A DNA stretch of 64,000 nucleotides. It comes from an uncultured Bacteroidaceae bacterium. GTDB lineage: Bacteria > Bacteroidota > Bacteroidia > Bacteroidales > Bacteroidaceae. Made by a program: the position numbers and the translations under genes. Shown here in pieces: positions 33,557 through 43,070 of the stretch; the stretch's first letter is position 1; every line of letters starts with the position of its first letter. The notes beneath the pieces are model-generated. The model was not told the origin of the DNA, made no database searches, and worked only from the letters and a program-made list of their open reading frames with translations. Location of the stretch: positions 1-64,000 of the forward strand of contig CALULY010000014.1 in assembly GCA_944321635.1 (NCBI GenBank). The letters run 5' to 3'.

Positions 33557-33961
33557 ATGGGCAGGAACAAATACCTCATCATACTCGGTTCAAACACCGA
33601 AAGCCGCACCAATCTGGCAGTTGCCGAGGACGGGTTGCACCGTTGCTTCGGGGATTATGTCTGTGGCGAAACCGAGTTGACAGCCCCGGTAGGGATGCCC
33701 GGCAGTCCTGCATTCACCAACAAATGCATAGCCATAGTGAGCGACCGCCCAGTAGATGAGGTGAAACACATCTGCAAGTCCATCGAGACTGCCACCGGCA
33801 GGCGGCCTGATGACAAGTCGCATGGCATCGTACGCATAGACATTGACCTCGTTGCGGCCGGGGACACCGTGCTCAAACCCGACGACTACCGGCGCGACTA
33901 TGCACGGCGTTTCATCCCCGTCTACGAATCACTGCCAGTTGATGTCCCCGACGACGATTGA
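33557..33961 (+). CDS. folK: Short HPPK-like pyrophosphokinase
   Basis: The 134-residue protein resembles 6-hydroxymethyl-7,8-dihydropterin pyrophosphokinase. It has ILGSNTESRTNLAVAEDGL at the start, GSPAFTNKCIAI, then the catalytic block HGIVRIDIDLVAAGD carrying the two magnesium-binding Asp residues. It is shorter than the usual 155-165 residues, missing the C-terminal segment. The role would be in folate synthesis. The start at 33557 is chosen because the family motif follows at once. Its last 40 bases overlap the end of the convergent protease-like gene. Confidence 0.78.
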   Translation: MGRNKYLIILGSNTESRTNLAVAEDGLHRCFGDYVCGETELTAPVGMPGSPAFTNKCIAIVSDRPVDEVKHICKSIETATGRRPDDKSHGIVRIDIDLVAAGDTVLKPDDYRRDYARRFIPVYESLPVDVPDDD

Positions 33962-36609
33962 ACGGTGGTGGAGGATGCACTCTTCTCCACTTTGAGGAAC
34001 ATATCCTTGAAGTTGACAATCACGCAATCGCATTGTTCCACCAGACCAAGCCCGATGTTGCCATCGTTGCCGGAGGTCTGAGGGTCTTGCGCCGTCACAT
34101 CAACCTGCAAGTCTCTGAGCTCCACCGGAACACCGCCGACCTCGATTGTGAACGATGGCAGCACGAGCACCTCCCTTTCCCTCACCAAGTTGAAACTGCC
34201 CGACATCGACTTGCGCCGTGTGCCGGCGGCATCGAGTTGCTGCTGATGGAGCATATAATAGGAATGGTAAAGCCCCGCACCGGGATTGCCTGTGTCAAAG
34301 TGCAGGAGCATCCTCTCGCCGTCATGCGTCACCGCAAGCAGCAGTGTGTTGTTGTCGAGCAGCAGGTTGCGCCCCGTCGGCGGAAAAGGTGTGGCCTCGG
34401 CGGGGAAGACTATCTCCTTTTCCCTTGGGCAGATGCGCACCTCGTCCAGCAACCGCAGGAAGTCCACGCCGATTACGGCGTCGATGGCCGCCACGCTGTC
34501 CAATGCATTGGGAGGCGCAACGGTGATCAACGGGTTGCGGAACACTATGCCGCCGATGACAAGGCTGTCCACAGTGCCGATTTGCCCCGTGGCCGCGCCG
34601 TCCGTACCCGCGTTGATGGTGACGGGCACTCCCAGCATCCGCACCCCGGCCTCGCGGGCGAACTGCTCGGACATATAGGTGGAACCTGCCCCTGTGTCTA
34701 AGATGAACTGCCGCTTCTTGCCACCAATCTCGACGGGGATATAGATGAGACCGAAGTCCTTGTCCCGCCATCTTTCGTCTGTCGTCCTGACATGGTGCCG
34801 CGAGATCTCAAAGGGCACGGTCACATCACCCTGAGGCCGCTCAACTGTCTGAGCGGGCAAGTCCCTGAGTTTGTCGTAGAAATCACCCATTCCACTAAGT
34901 GCCGCCACAACACTCTCGTATCCCGCCTGCCCTTCCAACTGTTCTTCAAGGCTCCGGGTATGGTCGGCGGCTTTGGCATATTCCCCATTTTGCCCCTCGG
35001 CATTGCACATCAGCATAGCCATGTTGATGGCATTGGCCGCCCCCATCTCATCCTGGTGCTCGGCCAGCAGTGTGCCTATGGCGGCAAGTGCATCGTCGAG
35101 GCGGTTGAGGTAGTAGGCTGTCATCACCTCGGCCGTGAGCCGCAAGAAGTCTTGGCGTATGTCCCCGCCTATCTCGCCGAGTGCTTTGTCAAGGGCGATC
35201 CAGTCCTGCGAATTTATCAAGTTGCCCACCACCTTGTCGGCGTCGGCCTTTTGGCTGACTGCGAGGCTTGTGTCGTAGGCCGGCACCTTGTCCGGCCTGG
35301 CATCCGTCGCTTGCCCGTGCGGCATGAAGTCGATGAACATATCCTTGAGGTTGATCGTCACCGTCCCGTTGGCGGCACATTCCTTCACCCCGAACAGCCC
35401 CTGCGCCAACCATGAATCAGCATGGTCGATCTCGACAGGCACAGAGTCGGTCGTGAATGTCCTGTCCCCCACCTGGTACTCCAGACGCGGCAGCACCCTT
35501 GTCCTTGACATTCGCCACCCGCCAACGCCGGCAGTGCGCAACGAGTCGGCGACCCCGACGGAGTCCACATAATCCCTGTTGTCGGCATAGTAGTTGGCAT
35601 TGAGTGTCATGAACCCTGCTCCCGTGTCAAAGACCACATCGACCAGCCGCCCATGGGAAGTGATGCGCAGCTCAAGCCCGCCGGCATTGTTGAAACACAC
35701 GTTGCTTTGCTCAAATGGCATCGGTGTCAAACGCGCCGGGACGGTCAGCGTGCTGTCCTCGAAGTCCAGACGCACCTCCTGCATCCGTCTGATCAGCTGG
35801 ACGCCTATGACCGGTGGCATCTGCGCCAGCGCACTGTCTGCCTTGGGATGGCCAGTGTTGATGGGCACTATATAAAAAGGTACATCCCTGAACACCATCC
35901 CGCCGATCCGCACGCTGTCCGCAAAGGCGACACTGGCATCCTCAGGTCCATAGCCATTCACCGTCGCGCCCTTTATGTCGGTGCGCTGCAAGTTGAACAG
36001 CCCTGCCTGCGGCTCCGTGATGACATTCACCCCGGCCCCCGTGTCAAACCACAGGTCGGTAGCCGTGCCGTCGATGCTTCCGCTGAGGATTATTATCCCG
36101 TCTCCCTTGAACGGGACAACGGCATCCTCCGCCGGACGTTCAAACTTCACCTCCCCGCCAATCTCCGCACAGTGCCCGTAGTAGTCGCGGAAGAACGCCG
36201 CAGTGGCGTGTTCCCTGCTCGTCGTGTCGCCCGCCGCAGCCATGGCATCTGCATATTGCCCCATGAGCCCAGCCGCCATCCCAGGTTGTCCCGCGTTGTC
36301 GAGGGCGGTGGCGTAGAGGAACGTTAGCCCGTGCAACGAGCCTCCAAGCTCGTTTTGGTAGTTGTTCAGCAGCTCCGCCCCCGACTGCACCGCCGAATCC
36401 GTGCGGTTGCCGAAGTGGTCCGTCAGGAAGCGCACCGTAGCACCAAGCACAGGCGAGGCTATCTCCCCGCCGTGCTCGTAGTAGAAGTCACGCAACGAAT
36501 GCCAATCTTCGTTGTTCATAAGCGCGGCAGCCCTCTCATCCGCCGACTGTGGCATGGCAAGCAGCGGTGTCAACGCGAGGATGATGGTGGTGATGATGTT
36601 GTTTGACAT
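33922..36609 (-). CDS. Four-lobe retropepsin-like aspartyl protease homologue
   Basis: The 895-residue exported protein (signal peptide MSNNIITTIILALTPLLAMP) carries four active-site-like DTG motifs: LWFDTGAG (Asp189), VVFDTGAG (Asp328), FILDTGAG (Asp638) and LHFDTGNP (Asp772). It consists of two halves. Each half starts with a helical segment (NNEDWHSLRDF near 32, NSQDWIALDKAL near 466) and then has two retropepsin-type lobes about 135 residues apart, with the later hydrophobic-Gly motifs (PVIGVQLI, AVIGVDFL) present. Retropepsins act as dimers with one Asp from each chain, so each half could form one active site. Targets unknown; location is periplasm or surface. A -7 box TAAATTTG is at 36637-36644. 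Confidence 0.82.
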   Translation of the reverse strand: MSNNIITTIILALTPLLAMPQSADERAAALMNNEDWHSLRDFYYEHGGEIASPVLGATVRFLTDHFGNRTDSAVQSGAELLNNYQNELGGSLHGLTFLYATALDNAGQPGMAAGLMGQYADAMAAAGDTTSREHATAAFFRDYYGHCAEIGGEVKFERPAEDAVVPFKGDGIIILSGSIDGTATDLWFDTGAGVNVITEPQAGLFNLQRTDIKGATVNGYGPEDASVAFADSVRIGGMVFRDVPFYIVPINTGHPKADSALAQMPPVIGVQLIRRMQEVRLDFEDSTLTVPARLTPMPFEQSNVCFNNAGGLELRITSHGRLVDVVFDTGAGFMTLNANYYADNRDYVDSVGVADSLRTAGVGGWRMSRTRVLPRLEYQVGDRTFTTDSVPVEIDHADSWLAQGLFGVKECAANGTVTINLKDMFIDFMPHGQATDARPDKVPAYDTSLAVSQKADADKVVGNLINSQDWIALDKALGEIGGDIRQDFLRLTAEVMTAYYLNRLDDALAAIGTLLAEHQDEMGAANAINMAMLMCNAEGQNGEYAKAADHTRSLEEQLEGQAGYESVVAALSGMGDFYDKLRDLPAQTVERPQGDVTVPFEISRHHVRTTDERWRDKDFGLIYIPVEIGGKKRQFILDTGAGSTYMSEQFAREAGVRMLGVPVTINAGTDGAATGQIGTVDSLVIGGIVFRNPLITVAPPNALDSVAAIDAVIGVDFLRLLDEVRICPREKEIVFPAEATPFPPTGRNLLLDNNTLLLAVTHDGERMLLHFDTGNPGAGLYHSYYMLHQQQLDAAGTRRKSMSGSFNLVREREVLVLPSFTIEVGGVPVELRDLQVDVTAQDPQTSGNDGNIGLGLVEQCDCVIVNFKDMFLKVEKSASSTTVQSSSGTSTGSDS

Positions 36610-36636
36610 GATTTCGGGGTTTTATTGTGATAATGG

Positions 36637-36644
36637 CAAATTTA
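36637..36644 (-). promoter_or_regulatory. -7 box of the aspartyl protease-like gene
   Basis: TAAATTTG on the minus strand, 28 bases before the start codon. No -33 TTG is visible. The following 295 bases (36645-36939) show nothing recognisable. Confidence 0.45.
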
Positions 36645-36939
36645 TCATGTTTTTTCTTTCTCAGTCGCCCACGGGTGCATTTATTCCCTGCCATGATGGT
36701 TGTGTGGCAAGCCGCTTTTGATGAAAGGGTGGGATGTCCTCCGTCCGCGTCCCGCCTGCACGGTGGCCATGTGCCGGCGTGGCTGCTGCGGCGGGCAGGG
36801 ATGGTCGCAGGTGGCCACGCACATTTGCCAAGGATGCCGGAGGGTGGGGGCGTGATGCCCTGTATGTGAGGAGGCGCAAGATGCAGCGTCTCTACTGCTA
36901 TGTGCCTGTGTTCAGGGGAACTGGTCAGGAGGCAAATCT

Positions 36940-37166
36940 GATGGGGTCAGGCATAAACTTCGATTGGGTCTGACGTAAAGTTCATATCCCCCGTACATAA
37001 AGTATATTCAGAAGTTTTGTTTATATATTCAAAACTTTTGTTTATATATTCAAAAGTTCTGTTTATATAAACAAAACTTCTGAATGAACTTTGTGTCTGA
37101 CATCTTTGAAGTTTATGTCCGGCCTGATGCGACTTTACGTCTGACGTGGTGGAGGTTTATGTCCGG
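36940..37166. repeat. Family A composite array 3 (rearranged)
   Basis: Four 21-bp units at 37003-37023, 37024-37044, 37045-37065 and 37066-37086 carry cores CAGAAGTTTTG, CAAAACTTTTG, CAAAAGTTCTG and CAAAACTTCTG. The last unit is the reverse complement of the first. The left arm (TCCCCCGTACATAAAGT) is kept, but the matching right arm is lost. Instead the right side holds about four inward 21-23-bp units with core GTCnGACRTAAASTT. It lies in the 620-base gap between the divergent protease-like gene and topB. Bases 37167-37198 show nothing, and the topB -7 box follows. Confidence 0.85.
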
Positions 37167-37198
37167 TGCTGCCAGGTCAAGGGTCGGTGCAAAAGCGT

Positions 37199-37206
37199 TA
37201 TCTTTG
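37199..37206 (+). promoter_or_regulatory. -7 box of topB
   Basis: TATCTTTG, 23 bases before the topB start codon. The -33 element is not recognisable. Confidence 0.55.
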
Positions 37207-37229
37207 CCAGCCTAAATCCAGGAAGGCTG

Positions 37230-39224
37230 ATGATAGTTTGCATTGCTGAGAAACCGAGCGTGGCGCGTGACATTGCCCAGGTGCTCGGGGCGCGGGACAG
37301 GAGGGACGGTTACATCGAGGGCAACGGCTACTGCGTGACGTGGACTTTCGGCCACCTTTGCACGTTGAAGGAGCCGGCCGACTACCGTCCCGAGTGGCGG
37401 GCATGGTCGTTGTCGAGCTTGCCCATGATCCCGCCGCGCTTTGGGATAAAACTGATCGATGACAAGGGCGTCGAGCGTCAGTTCAAAGTCATCGAGTCGC
37501 TCATCGCCAAGGCCGACCTCGTGGTCAATTGCGGTGATGCCGGGCAGGAGGGAGAACTGATCCAGCGTTGGGTGATGCAGAAGGCCGGTTGCCGCTGCCC
37601 GGTGAAGCGGTTGTGGATCTCGTCGTTGACGGAGGAGGCCATATCCGAAGGTTTCAAGTCGCTCAAGGAGCAAGACGAGTTGCAGCCCCTGTACGAGGCT
37701 GGCCTTTCGCGCGCCATCGGCGACTGGATCCTGGGGCTCAATGCCACGCGGCTCTATACGCTCAAGTACGGCCAACGCCGGCAAATCCTCTCCATCGGGC
37801 GCGTCCAGACGCCGACGCTGGCACTCATCGTGCGGCGGGGGCGGGAGATCGAGCATTTTGTCCCCGAGCAGTCGTGGGAGTTGAAGACTGTCTACCGCGA
37901 GACCACCTTCACCTGTGAGCGGGGACGTTTCAAGACGCAGCAGGAAGCCCAGGCGGTGCTGGAGGAAATGTCCGGCAAGGATTTCACCGTCACCGCCGTG
38001 TCCAAGAAGAATGGCACGGAGGCACCGCCCCGCCTGTTTGACCTCACGTCGTTGCAGGTCGAGTGCAACAAGCGTTTCGCCTATTCAGCTGACGACACTC
38101 TCAAGACGATACAGTCGCTGTACGAGAAGAAACTGACGACATACCCGCGTGTTGACACGACATATCTCAGTGATGACATCTATCCCAAAGTCCCCCGCAT
38201 CCTCGATGGCTTGAAGCAGTATGCCGCGCTGACCGACCCGCTCAAGGGGAAGAAACTGCCTAAGACGAAGAAAGTCTTTGACAACTCCAAGGTGACAGAC
38301 CACCATGCCATCATCCCCACCGGGGTAGGCGGGCAGAACATGACGGAGATGGAGGCGCGGGTGTATGACCTCGTCGCGTGCCGCTTCATATCCGCCTTTT
38401 ACCCCGATTGCAAGTATGCCACCACGACGGTCAATGGCAAGGTCGGCGACAACGCATTCAAGGCGACGGGAAGGCAAATCCTCGACTCCGGATGGCGCGT
38501 CGTTTTCGCCAAGGACAAGGATGATGACAAGGAGGACGATGAGGAGAGGACGCTGCCGGCATTCACCGTAGGCGAGAGCGGGTCGCACGTCCCGCAGATA
38601 GGCGAGCGGTGGACGCAGCCGCCAAAGCCCTACACTGAGGCGACATTGTTGCGTGCCATGGAGACGGCGGGCAAGCTCGTCGATAGCGAGGAACTGCGCG
38701 AGGCCCTCAAAGACAACGGCATCGGCCGCCCGTCAACGCGTGCCGCCATCATCGAGACGCTGCTCAAACGCGGATATGTCCGCAAGGAACGCAAGAATCT
38801 GATAGCCACCCCGACCGGCATCCAACTGATTGACACCGTGCATGACGAGTTGCTCAAGTCGGCTGAGTTGACCGGCATCTGGGAAAACAAACTGCGCAAG
38901 ATCGAGCGTCGCCAGTACGACACACGCACTTTCCTCGATGAACTGAAGGCGATGGTCAGCCGTCTCGTCATCTCCGTCCTGTCCGACAACACGCACGGCA
39001 GGATGCCGGCAGCACCTGCGCCAGAAGCCAAACCCAAGTCCAAGCAGCCCCGCAAACCAAAAGCCAAGGCGCAGACGGCCGTAGTGCTGGAGGGCGCGAC
39101 CTGTCCCGTCTGCGGCAAAGGCACTGTCATCCGTGGCAAGACCGCCCTGGGTTGCTCGCGGTGGCGGGAGGGGTGCACGTTCCGGCATCCGATTCCCGGC
39201 GATGCTGCTGCCGGCGACAAGTGA
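37230..39224 (+). CDS. topB: DNA topoisomerase III (type IA)
   Basis: The 664-residue enzyme passes single strands through a transient break and decatenates DNA. The Toprim domain opens MIVCIAEKPSVARDIAQVLG, and CGDAGQEGELIQRWV carries the acidic metal site. The nucleophile Tyr is in TTYPRVDTTYLSDD. The C-terminal tail is Lys/Pro-rich, then a zinc-ribbon CPVCGKGTVIRGKTALGCSRW, a feature of chromosomal TopB. The start at 37230 is set by the Toprim start. It is followed by the porE-like gene after 73 bp. Confidence 0.95.
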   Translation: MIVCIAEKPSVARDIAQVLGARDRRDGYIEGNGYCVTWTFGHLCTLKEPADYRPEWRAWSLSSLPMIPPRFGIKLIDDKGVERQFKVIESLIAKADLVVNCGDAGQEGELIQRWVMQKAGCRCPVKRLWISSLTEEAISEGFKSLKEQDELQPLYEAGLSRAIGDWILGLNATRLYTLKYGQRRQILSIGRVQTPTLALIVRRGREIEHFVPEQSWELKTVYRETTFTCERGRFKTQQEAQAVLEEMSGKDFTVTAVSKKNGTEAPPRLFDLTSLQVECNKRFAYSADDTLKTIQSLYEKKLTTYPRVDTTYLSDDIYPKVPRILDGLKQYAALTDPLKGKKLPKTKKVFDNSKVTDHHAIIPTGVGGQNMTEMEARVYDLVACRFISAFYPDCKYATTTVNGKVGDNAFKATGRQILDSGWRVVFAKDKDDDKEDDEERTLPAFTVGESGSHVPQIGERWTQPPKPYTEATLLRAMETAGKLVDSEELREALKDNGIGRPSTRAAIIETLLKRGYVRKERKNLIATPTGIQLIDTVHDELLKSAELTGIWENKLRKIERRQYDTRTFLDELKAMVSRLVISVLSDNTHGRMPAAPAPEAKPKSKQPRKPKAKAQTAVVLEGATCPVCGKGTVIRGKTALGCSRWREGCTFRHPIPGDAAAGDK

Positions 39225-39297
39225 TTGCCGCCGCGCGGGTGGCCGCCCCGACGGGAGGATACAATAAAAGGGCGGGCGAGGCAGTTTATATAATGAT

Positions 39298-41283
39298 ATG
39301 TCAAACAACCTGCGCCGCAACATATTCACCGTCATCGCCGCCGTCCTGCTGACTTCGTGCGGGTTTGGCACGCTGCTCAAAAAGGGGGATGAGAGCTTCT
39401 CGCGCGGCGAATACAACGATGCCGCTGGCTACTACCGCCGCGCATACGCCAAAGTCAAGCCCAAAAAACGAGAGATGCGCGGAGAGATCGCCTGGAAGAT
39501 GGCGAACTGCTACCGCTACATCAATTTCGCGTCGCGGGCAAGGGGGGCATACATCAATGCGATACGCTACAAATACCCGGACTCGACCGCATACCTCTAC
39601 CAAGGACAAGTTGAGTTGAAGATGGGACGCTACAACGATGCCCGCAAGAGCTACGACACCTATCTCTCGCTCGATGCGGACAACGGCCTCGCTGCGGTCG
39701 GCCGTGAGTCGTGCGACCTGCTGCCCGAGTGGCGGGAGAACCCGACGCGGTACATAGTGCGCAAGGACAAACTGTTCAACGGGCGGCGTGCCGATTACAG
39801 TCCTGCATACGCCGGTGAGGACGTGGGCACGATCTACTTCACCTCGACACGCAACGAAGCGACCGGGACGGACATCAATCCCATCACTGGCATGAAGAGT
39901 GCAGACATCTTCATGGCAACCGTCGATGAGATGGGGCGGTGGCAAAAGCCCGTGCTTCTGGAGTCGGAGGTCAACAGCGAGTACGAGGACGGTGCTTGCT
40001 GCTTTAGTCCTGACGGCAAGACGATGTACTTCACGCGCTGCATCCTGAAGACCAACGGGCCGGCATTCGCCCAAATCTATTCTTCCCAGCGGACCGGGGC
40101 GAACTGGGGCGCACCCATGGCCTGTGAGCTGACCAAGGACAGCCTGTCGTCCTATGCCCATCCGGCAGTTGACCCCGAGGGACGTTACCTTTATTTCGCT
40201 TCCGATATGCTCGGAGGGTTCGGCGGCACGGACATTTGGCGAGCAGAGATCCTCCCCACGGGCTTTGGCCCTGTCGAGAACCTCGGCGAGGAAATCAACA
40301 CGGAGGGCATGGAGATGTTCCCGACATTCAACACCAAGGGCGAGCTCTACTTCTCTTCCGACGGGCATCCCGGGATGGGTGGCCTCGACATATTCAAGGC
40401 GGTGCAGGACAGCACCGGGCATTGGAGCATAGAAAATCTCAGGTCTCCGGTCAATTCTAACGCCGACGACTTCGGCATGACGTTTGAGTATGGCAAGCAG
40501 AAAGGCTATTTCTCGTCAAACCGCAACGACGCGCGGGGCTGGGATCACTTGTACACGTTTGAGTTGCCAGACTTCGGCTACAAATTCACGGGATGGGTCT
40601 ATGACCGCGATGCCTACGAGTTGCAGGATGCGGAGGTAATCATCGTCGGCAATGACGGGACTAATGAGAAGTACACTACCAAGCGCGACGGCTCGTTCAC
40701 TTGTGATTTGGATGTCAACACCGAGTATGTAATGCTTGCCACTTGCCGTGGCTACCTGAATTACAAGCAGCAGTTGAAAACCGATACGACCAAGGCTGAC
40801 ATACATTATGAGCTCGAGTTCCCGCTTGCCTCGATTACCCGTCCGGTGCGTATAGAGAACATCTTCTATGAGTTTGACAAGGCTACGCTTACCCCAGAAT
40901 CAACAGCGTCGTTGGATGAACTCATCAAGCTGCTCAATGACAACCCCAACGTGACGATAGAACTCAGTTCGCACTGCGACTACAAGGGCCGCGACGCTTA
41001 CAACGAGCGCCTCTCGCAACGTCGCGCGGAGTCTGTCGTCAACTATCTCATCGCGGGTGGCATAGCGTCCGACCGCCTTGAGGCCAAGGGCTATGGCGAG
41101 AGCAGTCCCGTCGTTGTCACCAAGCGTCTGGCCAAGGAGCACTCGTTCCTGCAACAGGACAGCACGCTCACCGAGGCCTATATCCTCAAGTTGGCACCAG
41201 ACCAACAGGAGATCTGCAACGCACTCAACCGTCGCACAGAGTTCAAGGTACTGCGCACGACCTATAACCTCTATGACGAATGA
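39298..41283 (+). CDS. porE: PorE-like T9SS lipoprotein (TPR, propeller, CRD, OmpA)
   Basis: The 661-residue lipoprotein (VIAAVLLTSCGFG, Cys21) has four parts. TPR-like helices lie at about 30-140. A beta-propeller of PD40/WD40 type spans about 155-470, with repeats such as FSPDGKTMYFTR, VDPEGRYLYFAS and FNTKGELYFSSDG. A carboxypeptidase-regulatory-like domain follows at about 480-560. The OmpA C-terminal peptidoglycan-binding domain is at about 575-645, with DYKGRDAYNERLSQRRAESVV. This order matches PorE of the Porphyromonas type IX secretion system, which anchors the T9SS to peptidoglycan. Nearby secreted proteins with sorting domains fit this. It is convergent with the regulator gene that follows. 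Confidence 0.85.
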   Translation: MSNNLRRNIFTVIAAVLLTSCGFGTLLKKGDESFSRGEYNDAAGYYRRAYAKVKPKKREMRGEIAWKMANCYRYINFASRARGAYINAIRYKYPDSTAYLYQGQVELKMGRYNDARKSYDTYLSLDADNGLAAVGRESCDLLPEWRENPTRYIVRKDKLFNGRRADYSPAYAGEDVGTIYFTSTRNEATGTDINPITGMKSADIFMATVDEMGRWQKPVLLESEVNSEYEDGACCFSPDGKTMYFTRCILKTNGPAFAQIYSSQRTGANWGAPMACELTKDSLSSYAHPAVDPEGRYLYFASDMLGGFGGTDIWRAEILPTGFGPVENLGEEINTEGMEMFPTFNTKGELYFSSDGHPGMGGLDIFKAVQDSTGHWSIENLRSPVNSNADDFGMTFEYGKQKGYFSSNRNDARGWDHLYTFELPDFGYKFTGWVYDRDAYELQDAEVIIVGNDGTNEKYTTKRDGSFTCDLDVNTEYVMLATCRGYLNYKQQLKTDTTKADIHYELEFPLASITRPVRIENIFYEFDKATLTPESTASLDELIKLLNDNPNVTIELSSHCDYKGRDAYNERLSQRRAESVVNYLIAGGIASDRLEAKGYGESSPVVVTKRLAKEHSFLQQDSTLTEAYILKLAPDQQEICNALNRRTEFKVLRTTYNLYDE

Positions 41284-41302
41284 TTGGAGCGTCCTGCCGT
41301 TC

Positions 41303-43054
41303 TCACGGCGTGCCTCCCTCGTGTGCCTCGCAGTTTGACAATGGGAGGTTGACGAGGAAATCGCTGACACTCGCTGCCTCTGGCAGGTTCATCCGCTTTT
41401 TCAGGCGATAGCGTGCCTGGATGACGGCTTTGGATTGCACGAGCAGCATCTGTGCAATCTGCTTGTTGCTCAGTCCGATGCGGATGTAGGCGCACAAACG
41501 CAGTTCGTTGTCGGTCAGACGGGGGTACATTTTCTTAAGCATGGAGAAAAATTGCGGGTGTACGCGCTCGAAGTGCAGCTTGAAAGTGTCCCAGCTCTCG
41601 TCGCCTTTGAGCGATGAAACGATTTCGGACTTTATGTCCCCGATGTCAACATGGAAGTTCTTGTGGATGTTTTCCATCTCCCTCAAAGCCTTTTTCAACG
41701 AGTCGTTTTTCTTCATGAGCAGGATGGCGTTGGCCGATAGTTCGCGGTTTTTGCTCTCGACCAGCTCTTTTTCTTGGCTTAGGCGTGCGATGTGTTCGTG
41801 GTCTTTCTGCATCTGCCGGCGTTGTTCTTCCTGCATCTTACGGCGCAGGACGTATATGATGTATATGGATGCCGTGAGCAGTACCAGCAGCGACAGACCT
41901 ATAATGAGCGAGGTGAGGACCCACGTCTTTTCCTTCTCTTTCTCCAGCAAGGAGGCTACGCGGTATTCTTCGATTTCCTGCTTCATGCCGACTGCACGAA
42001 GGTCTGCCAGCACGTTTTTGCCGCGTGCTTCCTCGTGACTGTCGTAATACAACCGTTGGAAGTGATAGGCACTGTCCCACCTGTGTTGCACCTCGTTGAC
42101 TTTGGCCAGTAGTTTGTAGACGCTCTCATCGACCCTTGCCGAGTTGAGGCCTGTTGCCGCTTGCCGCGCCTCGGCGACGCAGGCGGCTGCACTGTCTGCC
42201 TGTCCCGTGTTGACAAACGACCATCCACGATTGAGCAGCGATGTGATGTAGAGTTGCTTGTCACCTGTCTCCATTGCCAGGCGGTAGGCCGCATCAGAGT
42301 ATTTGATTAGGCTGTCTGGATCTGAGATGTAGGGCAGATAGGCTGTGAAGAACATCACGCGCAGCGGAGGTGACATCTGTTGTTGGTCGTATCTCGCCAT
42401 GCCGTTGAGCAATCTCAGAGCGTCCTTGGACTTGCCTGCCTTCTCGTAGATGTTGACCAGCAGCAATTCTGTGCTGATGTGGTGGTCGTCGAGATGCAAT
42501 GCTTTGAATAACGAGTCGGCATCCATTGCGTTTGACTCTGCATCCCTGCACTCGCCAAGCAGGAGGAAGATGTATGCTATATTATAATAGGTATAGGCGA
42601 GAAGGCGTGAGTCCCCCGCTTTGGAGAATGTTTTTCCTGCTGAAATGTAGAGTCGGTAGGCCTCGGGATAGTCCTCTTGCTTTGAGAGTACCACTGCTTT
42701 CTGCATATCAAGGCGCGCGAGGTCGTATTTGTCTCCGTCTTTTGCTATCCCAATGGCGGTGTCGAGCAATTTGCCTGCCTTGCCGAGTTCCATTGCCGGG
42801 TCAGCACAGACTGTCCAGTAGAGTGTCCTTGCCCTCATCACCTTGTTGCCTGGATTGATGCGTGAGATGGAATCCATCTGTGACACGATGGATGCAATGT
42901 CTACCCCTGACCTGTCACCTTGAGACCACTTTTCTGCCTGGAGTGTCAACCTGTCAAATTCTGGCGACACACCGCGCCACAGACAATCAGTGGAAGCCTG
43001 CACAGCAAAAACGTGCAGGAAAAGCGACATTATAAGCAACTTTATGCGTCCCAT
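41303..43054 (-). CDS. Membrane TPR regulator with LuxR-like HTH
   Basis: The 583-residue protein has an N-terminal signal or anchor. TPR-like helical repeats lie outside the cytoplasm (about 30-370, for example AYTYYNIAYIFLLLGE and SLLNRGWSFVNTGQADSAAA). One transmembrane helix (about 385-407, LIIGLSLLVLLTASIYIIYVL) follows, then a coiled coil rich in Gln/Glu/Lys. The C-terminal helix-turn-helix contains LTDNELRLCAYIRIGLSNKQIAQML. It is a one-component membrane regulator type common in Bacteroidota. It is divergent, 102 bases apart, from the four-gene secreted-protein operon and is the obvious candidate regulator of it. Confidence 0.85.
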   Translation of the reverse strand: MGRIKLLIMSLFLHVFAVQASTDCLWRGVSPEFDRLTLQAEKWSQGDRSGVDIASIVSQMDSISRINPGNKVMRARTLYWTVCADPAMELGKAGKLLDTAIGIAKDGDKYDLARLDMQKAVVLSKQEDYPEAYRLYISAGKTFSKAGDSRLLAYTYYNIAYIFLLLGECRDAESNAMDADSLFKALHLDDHHISTELLLVNIYEKAGKSKDALRLLNGMARYDQQQMSPPLRVMFFTAYLPYISDPDSLIKYSDAAYRLAMETGDKQLYITSLLNRGWSFVNTGQADSAAACVAEARQAATGLNSARVDESVYKLLAKVNEVQHRWDSAYHFQRLYYDSHEEARGKNVLADLRAVGMKQEIEEYRVASLLEKEKEKTWVLTSLIIGLSLLVLLTASIYIIYVLRRKMQEEQRRQMQKDHEHIARLSQEKELVESKNRELSANAILLMKKNDSLKKALREMENIHKNFHVDIGDIKSEIVSSLKGDESWDTFKLHFERVHPQFFSMLKKMYPRLTDNELRLCAYIRIGLSNKQIAQMLLVQSKAVIQARYRLKKRMNLPEAASVSDFLVNLPLSNCEAHEGGTP

Positions 43055-43070
43055 GATGCAAATCTATATA

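Noticed and set aside
39301-40422. A 373-codon frame antisense to the porE-like gene
   Set aside because: No recognisable domain, whereas the plus-strand frame shows TPR, propeller and OmpA domains.
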